From: an uncultured Prevotellaceae bacterium
GTDB taxonomy: Bacteria; Bacteroidota; Bacteroidia; Bacteroidales; Bacteroidaceae
DNA length: 64,000 bases
Assembly (NCBI GenBank): GCA_900318815.1
Contig: ONMA01000003.1
Coordinates: 42,466-106,465, forward strand
Reading direction: 5' to 3'
Positions 16,396 through 26,131 of the stretch are shown one piece after another (the stretch's first letter is position 1; every line of letters starts with the position of its first letter). A program made the translations under genes and the position numbers. Under the pieces are notes generated by a model that ran no database searches, had not been told where the DNA came from, and saw only the letters and a list, made by a program, of their open reading frames with translations.

Positions 16396-18894
16396 TTACT
16401 CCCATCCGAGCAGCCTGCCCACCTGGCAGACAATGGCCGAGACGGCCCAGGCCAGACCGGTGGTGTAGAGGGCGGCAAAGGCAGACCAGCGCCAAGAGCC
16501 CGTCTCGTTCCTGATGGCGGCGATGGTGGCGACACAGGGGAAGTAGAGCAGGACGAAGAGCAGATAGCAGAAGGCAATGAGCGGCGTTATGCCATCGGCC
16601 TGCATCTTCTGGCGCAGACGCACATACTTGGCCGTGTCGGCTGAGAAGCTGTCATCATCGGCAAAGGAGGCATCGTCGCTATAAAGCACGCCCATCGTCG
16701 AGGCGACAATCTCCTTGGCACCCACGCCCGCAATGAGCGAGACGTCGAGCTTCCAGTCGAACCCCTGCAAACGGAACACGGGTTCAATGGCCTTGCCCAT
16801 CCTGCCTATGTACGACTGCTCCTGCTGGGCCTGTCCGTCCAGTCCTTCATGGTGGGGGAAATAGCCCAAGGCCCAGACGATGATGGAGGCCACGAGGATG
16901 ATACCGCCCATCTTCTTCAGGTACTCCTTGCCCTTCTCCCACGTGTGGCGGCATATAGCCTTGGCCGTGGGCCAGCGGTAAGGCGGCAGTTCCATGACGA
17001 AGGGCGTGTCCTCGCCCTTTATCAGGTACTTGCTGAAACAACGGCTCACTACGGCTGCCATCAGAATACCAATGGCATAGAGCGAGAGCATGACAAGGCT
17101 CTGATATTCCACGGCAAAGAAAGTGCCGATAATCATGATATAGATAGGAAGACGGGCAGAGCACGACATCATGGGCAACACCAGCATGGTGATAATCCGC
17201 GAACGCCTGCTCTCCACAGTACGTGTGGCCATGACAGCCGGAACATTGCATCCGAAGCCCATAATCATAGGAATGAACGACTTGCCGTGCAGTCCCATCT
17301 TGTGCATCAGGCGATCCATGATGAAGGCTGCACGCGACATATAGCCTGAGTCTTCCATAAAAGAGATGAAGCAATACAGGATAAGTATCTGCGGAAGGAA
17401 CACGATGACCGAGCCTACGCCGCCCACGACACCATCGACAAGCATGTCGCGAAGGGGGCCTTCGGCCATGTTGGTACTCAGCTTCTGGCCAAGCCACCCG
17501 ACCAGCCACTCTATCCAGTCCATCGGATACTGCCCCAGTACGAAGGTGGTCTCGAACATCAGGAACAGGATGAGGAAGAAAATGGGGAAGCCAAAATACT
17601 TATGCGACAGCACACTGTCGATGAGATGGGTCGTGCGGTATGTGTCCTTCTTGTGGCCGGTAGTGTACTTGGCCTCTGTAAGTGCGCCGTTGACAAATCC
17701 GTACTTTGCATCCATGACCGCCGTTTCCGAGTCGGTATTGGTCTCTTCAAACACGCGGGCAGCGGCCTTGTCGCGCTCAGCGAGGATGATGCTGGCATTC
17801 TTGCCCGTCTCGCGGCGCACATAGTCGGCAATATGGGTGTCGTGTTCCAGCAGCTTCAGGGCCAGATAGCGCGTTGAGTAATGCAGGCGTATGCCAGGTT
17901 CTGGCTTGAGGTACTTCTGAATATGGCTGATGCCGTCCTCAATCTCATGGCCATAGTTGATGTGGATATGGCGGGCATGCCTGTTAGTATTCTCATAGAC
18001 CTGGATAACCGTCTTGAACAGCTCCTCGACCCCCATGCCGTTCTTGAACGAGGTGGGCACCATGGGCGTACCGAAGAGCATGGAAAGGGTCTTGATGTCT
18101 ACATGGTCGCCTCTCCGCTCGAACTCGTCGAACATGTTGAGTGCGCACACCATGCGCAGGTTCATGTCGATGAGCTGGGTGGTCAGATAGAGATTACGCT
18201 CCAGGTTACTGGCATCGATGACGTTGATGACCACATCCGGCATACGCTCCGAGAGGTGCTGGCGCACGTAGAGTTCTTCGGGCGAATAGCACGAAAGGGA
18301 ATAGGTGCCTGGCAGGTCGGTCAGCTTGAACTCATAGCCGAAGTAGGAAGCATGGGCCTCCGAGGCATCAACCGTGACGCCCGAATAGTTTCCCACGTGG
18401 CCGTGGGCGCCGCTGGCATAGTTGAAGAGCGATGTCTTTCCGCAGTTAGGATTGCCAATGAGGGCCACATTGATGGTGCGCCGCTCGCGCCAGGCCTGGT
18501 GCTGCAGGTAGTCTTCCTCATGGCCGGCCATTGAAAACAAGCCATGACGGCCAGCGTGCCTGGTGCCTTCTGCCGACGACGGAGTGTTCTTCTCCTCGTC
18601 GGTACTGTTTTCCTCCACACGTGCTTCACTACCCATGCTCCACGACTTGCCCTCCGCATTCCTCACGCTATTCTCGCTCACCACTTCTATCTGCTCGGCT
18701 TCCTGGCGGCGAAGAGATACTTCATAGCCCATCAGCTTGTATTTCACGGGGTCGTGCAACGGGGCATTGAGCAGTACCTCAACACTCTTTCCCTTGATAA
18801 AGCCCATCTCAACGATGCGCTTACGGAAACCGCCGTGTCCCAGCACCTTGACAATGATGCCATGTTCACCGGTCTTTAGTTCTGAAAGTTTCAT
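16396..18894 (-). CDS. feoB: Ferrous iron transporter FeoA-FeoB fusion
   Basis: 832 residues. Residues 1-75 are a FeoA SH3-like domain (MKLSELKTGEHGIIVKVLGHGGFRKRIVEMGF). A linker rich in E and S follows, then the FeoB G-protein with G1 GNPNCGKTS (about residue 147), the switch segment YSGVTVDA, G3 DLPGTYSL and G4 NMFDE. The C-terminal half is the membrane permease with paired Gate motifs (MIMGFGCNVPAVMATRT and LIAGVGAKEIVASTMGVLY). It imports Fe2+ across the inner membrane. Fusion of FeoA to FeoB is usual in Bacteroidota. The ATG at 18894 is fixed by the promoter at 18913-18944; an ATG at 18939 lies upstream of it. Confidence 0.95.
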   Translation of the reverse strand: MKLSELKTGEHGIIVKVLGHGGFRKRIVEMGFIKGKSVEVLLNAPLHDPVKYKLMGYEVSLRRQEAEQIEVVSENSVRNAEGKSWSMGSEARVEENSTDEEKNTPSSAEGTRHAGRHGLFSMAGHEEDYLQHQAWRERRTINVALIGNPNCGKTSLFNYASGAHGHVGNYSGVTVDASEAHASYFGYEFKLTDLPGTYSLSCYSPEELYVRQHLSERMPDVVINVIDASNLERNLYLTTQLIDMNLRMVCALNMFDEFERRGDHVDIKTLSMLFGTPMVPTSFKNGMGVEELFKTVIQVYENTNRHARHIHINYGHEIEDGISHIQKYLKPEPGIRLHYSTRYLALKLLEHDTHIADYVRRETGKNASIILAERDKAAARVFEETNTDSETAVMDAKYGFVNGALTEAKYTTGHKKDTYRTTHLIDSVLSHKYFGFPIFFLILFLMFETTFVLGQYPMDWIEWLVGWLGQKLSTNMAEGPLRDMLVDGVVGGVGSVIVFLPQILILYCFISFMEDSGYMSRAAFIMDRLMHKMGLHGKSFIPMIMGFGCNVPAVMATRTVESRRSRIITMLVLPMMSCSARLPIYIMIIGTFFAVEYQSLVMLSLYAIGILMAAVVSRCFSKYLIKGEDTPFVMELPPYRWPTAKAICRHTWEKGKEYLKKMGGIILVASIIVWALGYFPHHEGLDGQAQQEQSYIGRMGKAIEPVFRLQGFDWKLDVSLIAGVGAKEIVASTMGVLYSDDASFADDDSFSADTAKYVRLRQKMQADGITPLIAFCYLLFVLLYFPCVATIAAIRNETGSWRWSAFAALYTTGLAWAVSAIVCQVGRLLGWE

Positions 18895-18912
18895 TGTTCT
18901 GTTTATTTTTTG

Positions 18913-18944
18913 CAAAAGTACTGAAAAAAATCTATGCAAGCAAA
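18913..18944 (-). promoter_or_regulatory. Promoter of feoAB
   Basis: On the minus strand TTTG (18941-18944), 20 bases, TACTTTTG (18913-18920). The leader is very short, about 12 bases. No Fur box could be recognised by eye. Confidence 0.75.
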
Positions 18945-19027
18945 ATAAACCAATAATAAAAGAGGAATATACCTAAAAAAGGGGATGCGGGGGAATTGGG
19001 AAATGAAAAAAAAATAAAATGGGATGA

Positions 19028-19140
19028 TTTCGAAGGTACGAGGGTACGGAGGTACGAGGATAGACTCTTCTCGGGAAAATTGACGTGCAAACTATTCTCG
19101 CACCCCCGTACCCTCGTACCTTCGTACCTTCGAATTATCC
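19028..19140. repeat. MITE-like palindromic repeat, copy 2, overlapping the rho stop codon
   Basis: Reverse-complement relative of 11388-11511, with the same GTACGAGGGTACGG inverted ends and GTTTGCACG core. Its right end (CGAATTATCC) contains the last codon and stop codon of rho, and the same ten bases occur in copy 1, so the homology extends into the gene. Confidence 0.85.
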
Positions 19141-21129
19141 ATTCATCGACATGAGGAACTCCTCGTTGTTCTTGGCCGTTACCAGACGCTCGCGAACGGT
19201 GTTCATGGCCTCCATCGGGTTCATGTCGGCAATAAACTTGCGGCATATCCACATACGGTTGAGCGTAGTCTCGTCATGCAGCAGATCGTCGCGACGAGTA
19301 GACGACTGGACCAGGTCGATGGCAGGGAAGATACGCTTGTTCGAGAGCGAACGAGAGAGCTGTATCTCGCTGTTGCCCGTACCCTTGAACTCCTCGAAAA
19401 TCACCTCGTCCATCTTCGAACCCGTATCTACCAGAGCCGTAGCGATGATGGTAAGCGAACCGCCTCCCTCAATCTTACGGGCTGCACCGAAGAATCGCTT
19501 CGGCTTTTGCAGGGCGTTGGCATCGACACCACCCGTGAGTACCTTGCCGCTGGCAGGGGCTACGGTGTTGTAGGCACGTGCCAGTCGAGTGATGGAGTCC
19601 AGGAAGATGACCACGTCGTGGCCGCATTCCACCATGCGCTTGGCTTTCTCAAGCACGATACCGGCAATCTTCACATGGCGGTCGGCAGGCTCGTCGAAGG
19701 TCGAGGCAATCACCTCGGCATTCACCGTGCGTGCCATGTCGGTCACTTCCTCCGGGCGCTCGTCGATGAGTAACATCATGATGTAGGCTTCGGGATGATT
19801 GGCCGCGATGGCATTGGCAATGTCCTTCATCAGGATGGTCTTACCCGTCTTGGGCTGAGCCACAATCAGGGCACGCTGACCTTTACCTATCGGCGAGAAC
19901 AAATCGACGATGCGAGTCGACGGATTGGTGGTCTGCGGGTCGCCGGTAAGAATGAACTTCTCCTCGGGGAACAGCGGCGTGAGATGCTCGAACGATACGC
20001 GGTCGCGCACCTCAGCCGGATTGCGACCGTTAATCAGATTCACGTTCGACAAGGCAAAGTACTTCTCGTTGTCATGTGGCGGACGCACGGTGCAGTCGAT
20101 GACATCGCCGGTCTTCAAGCCGTATTTCTTGATTTGCTGGGGAGCCACATAGATATCGTCGGGCGACGACAAGTAATTATAGTCGCTGGAACGGAGGAAG
20201 CCGTAGCCATCCTGCAGAATCTCAAGCACGCCGTTGCCGGTGATTAACTCTTCGAAGTCGAAGTTATTGCCGTGTGCCTGGGCCGAAGGCACGGACACAG
20301 GCTGATAGACAGGAGCAGCCTGCTGAACAACGGGACGGTCGAAAATATCGAGCGTAGGAATGGCGGCCTGGTCCTCAATGGGAAGGTCTATCAGCGTGAT
20401 GAAGTCGGTTCCGTCGCCGGGATCGCCTTCCCACACATCATCAGGAATCATATCAGCTCCTTCACCGGTCTCTTCTTTTTCTGCTGTGCGCTGCGACATC
20501 TTCTTCTGCAGCTGTTCAAGCATCTCCATGTCGGGGGCATCCTCAGTCTCCGCGCTATTTTGCTCGGCCTCTGGAAGTTCCTCGGCAACTATCTCTTCGG
20601 GGTCAGTTTCTATATCTTGCATAGTTGTTTGATTATTTTCGTTTTCGTTTTCCTTTTCCTTTAATTTCTCTAAATGCTCTTTCCTGGCCTTAAAGGCAGC
20701 CTCGGCAGCTGCAATGGCAGCCAACTCGGCCTTCGACTTGCGGCCACGGTGCTTCGGGAACGAGGCCAGCGGGTCGGCCGACAGCAACTGTTCGGCAGTA
20801 GGACGCTCGCCCTCTATTTCCGTAGGGGGAGCATCGTTGAAAAGCGTAGGCGGCTCCGTCGACTTAGACTTGGTGCCCTTGGCATTCAGGTTCTCAGCAG
20901 TCTTGCCGGAGACGGTGTACACCTTGTCCGTATCCTTCTTAGTTATACGAGTGCGTTTACGTTTTGACGTACTTGCCCCAGTAGATGCGCTGTCTTCAGC
21001 CGCCTTGTCGAGAATGGCATAGACCACCTTTTCCAGCTCATCATCCTGAGACACCTTGACACCAAGTTGCTCCGCAATAGTCAGCAGCTGGGGTACATCC
21101 ATCTGCATTAATTCTTCTTTTGTATACAT
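19135..21129 (-). CDS. rho: Transcription termination factor Rho with long disordered insert
   Basis: 664 residues, against about 420 in E. coli. Residues 1-45 are the Rho N-terminal helical domain ([22 protein letters not shown]). Residues from about 46 to 295 are low-complexity, rich in E, K, A, S and P, with basic then acidic blocks. The RNA-binding cold-shock-like domain begins near 298 ([21 protein letters not shown]), the P loop is QPKTGKT near 425, Walker B is [16 protein letters not shown], and the Q/R loop region follows. It is the ATP-driven hexameric RNA translocase that ends transcription. A disordered insert in Bacteroides Rho has been reported to drive phase separation and gut fitness; by position this insert is the counterpart. 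Confidence 0.95.
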   Translation of the reverse strand: MYTKEELMQMDVPQLLTIAEQLGVKVSQDDELEKVVYAILDKAAEDSASTGASTSKRKRTRITKKDTDKVYTVSGKTAENLNAKGTKSKSTEPPTLFNDAPPTEIEGERPTAEQLLSADPLASFPKHRGRKSKAELAAIAAAEAAFKARKEHLEKLKEKENENENNQTTMQDIETDPEEIVAEELPEAEQNSAETEDAPDMEMLEQLQKKMSQRTAEKEETGEGADMIPDDVWEGDPGDGTDFITLIDLPIEDQAAIPTLDIFDRPVVQQAAPVYQPVSVPSAQAHGNNFDFEELITGNGVLEILQDGYGFLRSSDYNYLSSPDDIYVAPQQIKKYGLKTGDVIDCTVRPPHDNEKYFALSNVNLINGRNPAEVRDRVSFEHLTPLFPEEKFILTGDPQTTNPSTRIVDLFSPIGKGQRALIVAQPKTGKTILMKDIANAIAANHPEAYIMMLLIDERPEEVTDMARTVNAEVIASTFDEPADRHVKIAGIVLEKAKRMVECGHDVVIFLDSITRLARAYNTVAPASGKVLTGGVDANALQKPKRFFGAARKIEGGGSLTIIATALVDTGSKMDEVIFEEFKGTGNSEIQLSRSLSNKRIFPAIDLVQSSTRRDDLLHDETTLNRMWICRKFIADMNPMEAMNTVRERLVTAKNNEEFLMSMNG

Positions 21130-21215
21130 TACTATTTCAATAAAAATGTTTGCTTTGAATGAAATTGTGAGATAGAAATGTTTCCAGAACGGAAACCTTA
21201 TTCAGAATTTGGGTG

Positions 21216-21247
21216 CAAAATTACACAAAAAAAAGCAGACAACCAAA
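21216..21247 (-). promoter_or_regulatory. Promoter of rho
   Basis: On the minus strand TTTG (21244-21247), 20 bases, TAATTTTG (21216-21223). The leader is about 80 bases. The -33 element lies inside the loop of the upstream kinase terminator. Confidence 0.75.
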
Positions 21248-21263
21248 AGATTGACTGCTTTTT
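21230..21263 (-). terminator. Terminator of the hybrid kinase gene
   Basis: AAAAAGCAG / CTGCTTTTT forms a 9-bp stem around a 16-base loop and ends in T's on the minus strand; it could also work on the plus strand. Confidence 0.65.
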
Positions 21264-21319
21264 CTATGCTTTTTCAAGTAAATTATCTTCTTTATACCTA
21301 TTATATTATAATAAGGTGT

Positions 21320-22462
21320 CTATTTGTTCAATGGCAACAGCAGGCTGAACGTTGAGCCTTCGCCCACAACAGAGTCTACCACCACGTCGCCACCCATCTT
21401 GCGCGAGAAGTCGGCGCAAAGCATCAATCCAAGACCCGAGCCTTCTTCGCCACCAGTACCGTAGGTGGTTTCACCTTTATTGAAGATAGAATTCAGACGG
21501 CTGGGTTCGATGCCCACGCCATGGTCTCTTACGCTGACCTTTGCAAACTGCCCGTCGCTACTCATCGTGATTTCAATCGAAGAACCTTCGGGACTGAACT
21601 TCACGGCATTCGACATAAAGTTTCGAACGACGGTCTTCAGCATGTCGTTGTCGGCTCTTACAAGCAATGGCTCGGGGGTTCCCTGATAGGCCAACGTGAT
21701 GTGCTTCGTCATGGCAATCATCTCGAAGATGTCCACAACACCAGGAATAATGTCGTTCAGGTCGAGATCCTGCAACACAACACTCAGTCGGCCCGTCTGG
21801 CTCTTCGTCCACTTCAGCAGGTTGTCCAGTAGGTCGTGTACCTCTTCCGACTCCTTGTTGGCCTTATCCAGCAACTCAAACAGTTCCTTACCCACGGTTT
21901 CGGGCGTTACAGCCGATACCACCAGGTTAAGAACCATGCGGATGCTTGCCATAGGCGAGCGAAGGTCGTGGGCAATCACAGAGTACATCTTGTCGCGATT
22001 GCCAATCGTGTTGCGCAACTCCTCGTTCTGCTGCTGAATAAGTCGCTTGGCAGCAACGAGCGTAATCTGGTGCATCACGCGCACCACCAGCTCTTCCTTG
22101 TTGAAGGGCTTCGTCAGGAAGTCGTTGGCTCCCACCTGGAAACCGTGAACCAGGTCGCTGGGATTGTTCAGAGCCGTTAAGAAGATGATGGGAATATCAG
22201 CCGTTTCCGGGTCTTTCTTCAAGATGACAGCCGTATCGAATCCGCTGATGTCGGGCATCATCACGTCGAGCAGGATGAGGTCGGGTTTCTCACTCTTCGC
22301 CTGCTCAATGCACTTGTTGCCGCAATTGGCCGTGCAGACCTTAAATTTCTCATTGGTCAACAATATTTTAAGCAACAGGACGTTACTCACCACATCGTCA
22401 ACTATCAGAATTTTATAGTCACTACGATTTATCTTTGTTTCAAGTTTTTCGCCTAATTCCAT
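21320..22462 (-). CDS. Response-regulator/histidine-kinase hybrid
   Basis: 380 residues, no membrane segment or signal, so cytosolic. Residues 15-130 are a receiver domain with phosphoacceptor D66 (LILLDVMMP), acidic pair VDD at 21-23 and K118 (TKPF). A coiled linker leads to a HisKA dimerisation helix with H165 (VIAHDLRSPMASIRM), then a HATPase domain with N box (VVRNFMSNAVKFSP), G1 DHGVGI and G2 GSGLGL. The receiver-first order is common in Bacteroidota, where such proteins relay signals between soluble partners. No partner gene is adjacent. The start is set by the promoter at 22496-22527; an upstream ATG at 22498 overlaps that promoter. Confidence 0.9.
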   Translation of the reverse strand: MELGEKLETKINRSDYKILIVDDVVSNVLLLKILLTNEKFKVCTANCGNKCIEQAKSEKPDLILLDVMMPDISGFDTAVILKKDPETADIPIIFLTALNNPSDLVHGFQVGANDFLTKPFNKEELVVRVMHQITLVAAKRLIQQQNEELRNTIGNRDKMYSVIAHDLRSPMASIRMVLNLVVSAVTPETVGKELFELLDKANKESEEVHDLLDNLLKWTKSQTGRLSVVLQDLDLNDIIPGVVDIFEMIAMTKHITLAYQGTPEPLLVRADNDMLKTVVRNFMSNAVKFSPEGSSIEITMSSDGQFAKVSVRDHGVGIEPSRLNSIFNKGETTYGTGGEEGSGLGLMLCADFSRKMGGDVVVDSVVGEGSTFSLLLPLNK

Positions 22463-22495
22463 ATATTTTAAATGGGGGTTTATTGTTTCAGTGTG

Positions 22496-22527
22496 CAAAA
22501 GTAGTATTTTTCTTTCTTTTCACCAAA
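22496..22527 (-). promoter_or_regulatory. Promoter of the hybrid kinase
   Basis: On the minus strand TTTG (22524-22527), 20 bases, TACTTTTG (22496-22503). Back to back with the ruvC promoter. Confidence 0.75.
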
Positions 22528-22598
22528 TTATTAATTAATATTTTTATCGTCTGCACGTTAAAATAAGTGGAATCGGCGTTTTAATCGCTAAAAATACT

Positions 22599-22606
22599 TA
22601 CCTTTG
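22599..22606 (+). promoter_or_regulatory. Promoter of ruvC
   Basis: TACCTTTG, -7 consensus, only 8 bases before the ATG at 22615, so the mRNA would be nearly leaderless. Confidence 0.6.
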
Positions 22607-22614
22607 CAGAGAAT

Positions 22615-23178
22615 ATGGAAAAAATAATCATGGGAATTGACCCAGGAACCAACATCATGGGCTATGGCGTGCTGAAGGTAAGCGACGGCAAAGCGAGGAT
22701 GATGACGATGGGCGTGATAGACCTGCGGAAGTTCGGCGATGCCTATCTGAAGTTAGGACACATCTTCGAGCGTGTCACGGGCATCATCGACTCCTTCCTG
22801 CCCGACGAGATGGCCATCGAGGCTCCTTTCTTTGGCAAGAATGTACAGTCGATGCTGAAGTTAGGACGCGCTCAGGGCGTGGCTATTGCCGCTGCCATCA
22901 AGCACGGAGTACCTATTCACGAATATGCTCCGATGAAAATCAAGATGGCTCTCACCGGCAATGGCTCTGCCTCCAAGGAGCAAGTGGCCGGCATGCTACA
23001 GCGACTGCTCACCATCAAGAACGACGAGATGAGCCAGTTCATGGATGCCACCGATGCCCTGGCCGCCGCCTATTGCCATTTCTTGCAGATGGGGCGTCCC
23101 GAATCGGATGCTCCCCACTATAGGGGATGGAAGGACTTTGTAGTGAAGAACCAGGACAAGGTGAGACAAAACAAATAA
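22615..23178 (+). CDS. ruvC: Holliday-junction endonuclease RuvC
   Basis: 187 residues. It cuts four-way DNA junctions as a dimer with RuvAB. The RNase-H fold shows its acidic residues: D9 in [15 protein letters not shown] in [11 protein letters not shown], and the C-terminal D in [14 protein letters not shown]. The segment [23 protein letters not shown] is typical. It heads a co-directional group with an ABC ATPase (28 bases on) and a small secreted protein. Confidence 0.96.
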   Translation: MEKIIMGIDPGTNIMGYGVLKVSDGKARMMTMGVIDLRKFGDAYLKLGHIFERVTGIIDSFLPDEMAIEAPFFGKNVQSMLKLGRAQGVAIAAAIKHGVPIHEYAPMKIKMALTGNGSASKEQVAGMLQRLLTIKNDEMSQFMDATDALAAAYCHFLQMGRPESDAPHYRGWKDFVVKNQDKVRQNK

Positions 23179-23206
23179 CAAATGAGTAATTTTAAATGAG
23201 AAACTG

Positions 23207-24550
23207 ATGGGGAAAGTTATTTGTATCGTAGGACGGAACGGCAGCGGAAAAACGCTGTATGTGGATAGTCTGCGCAAGCAATGGGCCAGCGACACCGTGC
23301 GCTATGTGGCCTTTGGCGATGCCTACGGCGCCAGTACCGACAAGAGTTATTACCTTCAACTCCGCTGGAACCAGCACGACATAGACGAAGAGACACCCAC
23401 GGTGGGCCAGCTTTTAGAACGCACCTTCGCCATGACGGGGGCTGATACGCCAGAACGCCGCGCTTTGCAACAGCATCTCTACCAGCAGTTCCAACTCGCA
23501 CCGTTGCTCGATAAGTACATCATCCTGCTATCCAGTGGCGAACTGCGTAAATACCAACTGGCCAAGACGCTCTTGGCTAATCCAAAGACGCTCATTCTCG
23601 ACAATCCTTTCATCGGACTCGATGCCGAGACACGCTCCTTGCTGAGGGAACTGCTGCTTTCGCTCACGACTGAATGGGACATTACGCTCTACTTGGTACT
23701 ATCGAAAAGCGACGAAATCCCCGATTATACCGACACGGTTATCTCTCTTCAAGAAGGGCAGACCGTTACCATGTCGCCGCAGGAATATCGTAACCAATTG
23801 TCACCCGTTGACCCACAAGTCCTAAACGAACAGTTGCGGCAAGCCATCATCAATCTGCCCACGCACCAAGATGACTACCACGCCGACACGGTCATCAAGA
23901 TGAACAAGGTGAGCATTCGCTATGGCGAGCGCACCATCCTGAAAGACCTCGACTGGACGGTGCTTAACGGCGAGCGGTGGTCGCTCTCGGGCAGTAACGG
24001 TAGCGGCAAGTCCACGCTGCTCTCGCTGGTATGCGCCGATAATCCGCAGTCCTACGCCTGCGACATCATATTGTTTGGCTTCCAGCGAGGCTCCGGCGAG
24101 AGCATCTGGGACATCAAGCGACACATTGGCTATGTATCTCCCGAGATGCACCGCAGTTACAAGCGCACCCTGCCCGCCATCCATGTGGTGGCCAGCGGAC
24201 TGAAAGACACCGTGGGACTCTATGTCCGACCCAACGAAAAGGAGAAAGAGACATGCCGGTGGTGGATGCGTATCTTCGGCATAGAGCATCTTGCCGACCG
24301 CCTGTTCACCTCGCTGTCATCCGGCGAGCAACGTTTGGTACTGCTTGCCCGTGCCTTCGTGAAGGATCCCGAATTGCTTATCCTCGACGAACCCTTACAC
24401 GGACTCGACCAATACAATCGACAACTGGTGCGCAATGTCATCGACACCTTCTGCCAGCGCAAGAACAAGACTCTCGTCATGGTGACCCACTATGAGGAGG
24501 AACTGCCCGGCTGTATTACATTACATAAGAAACTTATCAAACAACAATAA
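23207..24550 (+). CDS. Twin-domain ABC ATPase (ModF-like)
   Basis: 447 residues with two nucleotide-binding domains and no membrane segment. Domain 1 (1-220) has Walker A GRNGSGKT, signature LSSGE and a Walker B that reads TLILDNP, lacking the catalytic glutamate. Domain 2 (225-447) has Walker A GSNGSGKST, signature LSSGEQR and an intact Walker B LLILDEPLHG, followed by the switch histidine MVTHYEEE. This layout matches ModF/PhrA-like soluble ABC proteins once linked to molybdate handling, but no molybdate transporter is nearby, so the role is open. One sound and one weakened site is common in ABC pairs. Likely co-transcribed with ruvC. Confidence 0.8.
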   Translation: MGKVICIVGRNGSGKTLYVDSLRKQWASDTVRYVAFGDAYGASTDKSYYLQLRWNQHDIDEETPTVGQLLERTFAMTGADTPERRALQQHLYQQFQLAPLLDKYIILLSSGELRKYQLAKTLLANPKTLILDNPFIGLDAETRSLLRELLLSLTTEWDITLYLVLSKSDEIPDYTDTVISLQEGQTVTMSPQEYRNQLSPVDPQVLNEQLRQAIINLPTHQDDYHADTVIKMNKVSIRYGERTILKDLDWTVLNGERWSLSGSNGSGKSTLLSLVCADNPQSYACDIILFGFQRGSGESIWDIKRHIGYVSPEMHRSYKRTLPAIHVVASGLKDTVGLYVRPNEKEKETCRWWMRIFGIEHLADRLFTSLSSGEQRLVLLARAFVKDPELLILDEPLHGLDQYNRQLVRNVIDTFCQRKNKTLVMVTHYEEELPGCITLHKKLIKQQ

Positions 24551-24558
24551 CACAAACA

Positions 24559-25041
24559 ATGAAGAAACTCGTATCATTCTTGTTATTCACCCTTCTGGCC
24601 ACCACAGCCAATGCGCAGGCGGTCTTCGAAGAAATCAAGCAGATGGCCCAGAAGCAGGTCAGCGACCCACACACATCAACTGTAGTCAAGGAAATCAATC
24701 GTTTCAAGGTTGATGCCCTTAACTACATGGGTATGAAAATGAAGGAAGAGATGCCTGATTCGTCGGCTGCCTATCTCGACAACCAGGCCTACGCGCTGTA
24801 CACTTTCGTGAATCTCTACACCAAGACGCTGAAGCTGCACAGCAGCGAACCGCAGAAAGACCAGTTGGCCAACCTCCGCATGTTTATCGAGGCCAGTACC
24901 ACCTGCCCGCTGTTTGCCGACAAGGACGACCTCGACTACGTCATGTCCTACGTGAAGAACCCTGACAGCCCCATCCGGTTCTCACTCGACACGAACTGGA
25001 TCAGGGCTTACCTGCTGGTGACCGCGAAACTGAAGAGGTAA
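24559..25041 (+). CDS. Small secreted protein of unknown function
   Basis: 160 residues with a signal peptide (MKKLVSFLLFTLLATTANA-QA). The mature part is helical and charged: VFEEIKQMAQKQVSDP, NYMGMKMKEEMPDSSAAYLDNQAYALYTFVNLYTK-like helices and SLDTNWIRAYLLVTAKLKR at the end. I do not recognise a family; it looks like a Bacteroidales periplasmic helical protein. It follows the ABC gene by 8 bases. Its stop codon directly abuts the stop codon of the converging dapA with no spacer. Confidence 0.8.
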   Translation: MKKLVSFLLFTLLATTANAQAVFEEIKQMAQKQVSDPHTSTVVKEINRFKVDALNYMGMKMKEEMPDSSAAYLDNQAYALYTFVNLYTKTLKLHSSEPQKDQLANLRMFIEASTTCPLFADKDDLDYVMSYVKNPDSPIRFSLDTNWIRAYLLVTAKLKR

Positions 25042-25929
25042 CTATATCTTCAGTTCGCGCATGATTTCCGACATACGCTGCAACGTAGAGATACGGGTGG
25101 GCACCAACGGCAGGCGCAACACGTTCTCGATGAAGCCCATTTCGTGGAGCATAGCCTTCACGCCGGCAGGGTTGCCATCGACGAAGAGCAACGAGAACAG
25201 GTCGGTGAAGCGATGGTGAATCTTGCGTGCCGGGTCGTATTCGCCACGCATCTGCAGGCGAATCATCTTGGAAAACTCCTTGGGCAGCGCATTGCCAATG
25301 ACCGAGATGACACCCACAGCACCACAGCTCACCATCGGGAACGTGAGCGAGTCGTCGCCCGAGATGACGTCGAAGTCACGCGGCTTGTTCTTAATAATCT
25401 CGTCTACCTGTTCCAGATTGCCGCTGGCTTCCTTGATGGCCACAATATTCTTGCAGTCACGAGCCAGACGGACGGTGGTCTCTGCCTTCAGGTTGACACC
25501 TGTACGGCCAGGCACGTTATACAGCACTACGGGCAATTTGGTGGCCGCTGCTATAGCCTTAAAGTGTTGATACAGTCCTTCTTGCGACGGTTTGTTATAG
25601 TAAGGGCACACACTCAGTATTCCGTCGACGCCCTTAAAGTCGCCCGTCTTCAGTTCCTCCACGACGGCAGCCGTGTTGTTGCCGCCGCAACCCATCAGGA
25701 TGGGCACTTTGGCCTGAACCTTCTCTACTACCAAATCCTTGATGCGCTGCTTCTCGTCTCGGGTCAGCGTAGGAGTCTCGCCTGTAGTGGCCAGAATACA
25801 GAAGAAGTCAGCACCGTTATTCAGTTGATAATCTACCAGACGCAGCAAGGCTTCGTAGTCTACCGAGCCATCCTGCTTAAAAGGAGTCACAAGGGCAATG
25901 CCCAGACCTTTAAAAATATTGTATACCAT
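25042..25929 (-). CDS. dapA: 4-hydroxy-tetrahydrodipicolinate synthase
   Basis: 295 residues. It condenses pyruvate with aspartate semialdehyde in the lysine and peptidoglycan diaminopimelate pathway. The Schiff-base lysine is K166 (IVAIKEASG), the catalytic tyrosine is Y137 (LYNVPGRTG), and the substrate loop ATTGETPTL is at 47-55. Length and motifs are normal. An ATG at 26025 would add 32 residues, but a promoter -7 element (25960-25967) lies between, so the ATG at 25929 is chosen. It is monocistronic and converges on the secreted-protein gene. Confidence 0.96.
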   Translation of the reverse strand: MVYNIFKGLGIALVTPFKQDGSVDYEALLRLVDYQLNNGADFFCILATTGETPTLTRDEKQRIKDLVVEKVQAKVPILMGCGGNNTAAVVEELKTGDFKGVDGILSVCPYYNKPSQEGLYQHFKAIAAATKLPVVLYNVPGRTGVNLKAETTVRLARDCKNIVAIKEASGNLEQVDEIIKNKPRDFDVISGDDSLTFPMVSCGAVGVISVIGNALPKEFSKMIRLQMRGEYDPARKIHHRFTDLFSLLFVDGNPAGVKAMLHEMGFIENVLRLPLVPTRISTLQRMSEIMRELKI

Positions 25930-25959
25930 AAAGAGAATTATTCGTCTTCTTTCGAGCTG

Positions 25960-25967
25960 CAAAGTTA
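25960..25967 (-). promoter_or_regulatory. Promoter of dapA
   Basis: TAACTTTG on the minus strand, -7 consensus; leader about 25 bases. No clear -33 element. Confidence 0.6.
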
Positions 25968-26053
25968 CAACAAAAAATCGAAAAGCAGAGGAAATCAGAA
26001 GAAAATAAACGAAAATACCTATCAATTTGAAGTAATTTTATCCGAAATGCAAA

Positions 26054-26100
26054 CAAACTGGCACAATTTAAGTATATTTACTCATAATTGTGCCAGTTTG
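26054..26100 (-). terminator. Terminator of the nfeD-stomatin operon
   Basis: Perfect 15-bp arms CAAACTGGCACAATT / AATTGTGCCAGTTTG with a 17-base loop, followed by TTTGC on the minus strand. No long T run, so it could also be a protein-binding palindrome. Confidence 0.65.
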
Positions 26101-26131
26101 TCTATAGTCTAATCAGGTGTTGACCGATGCC

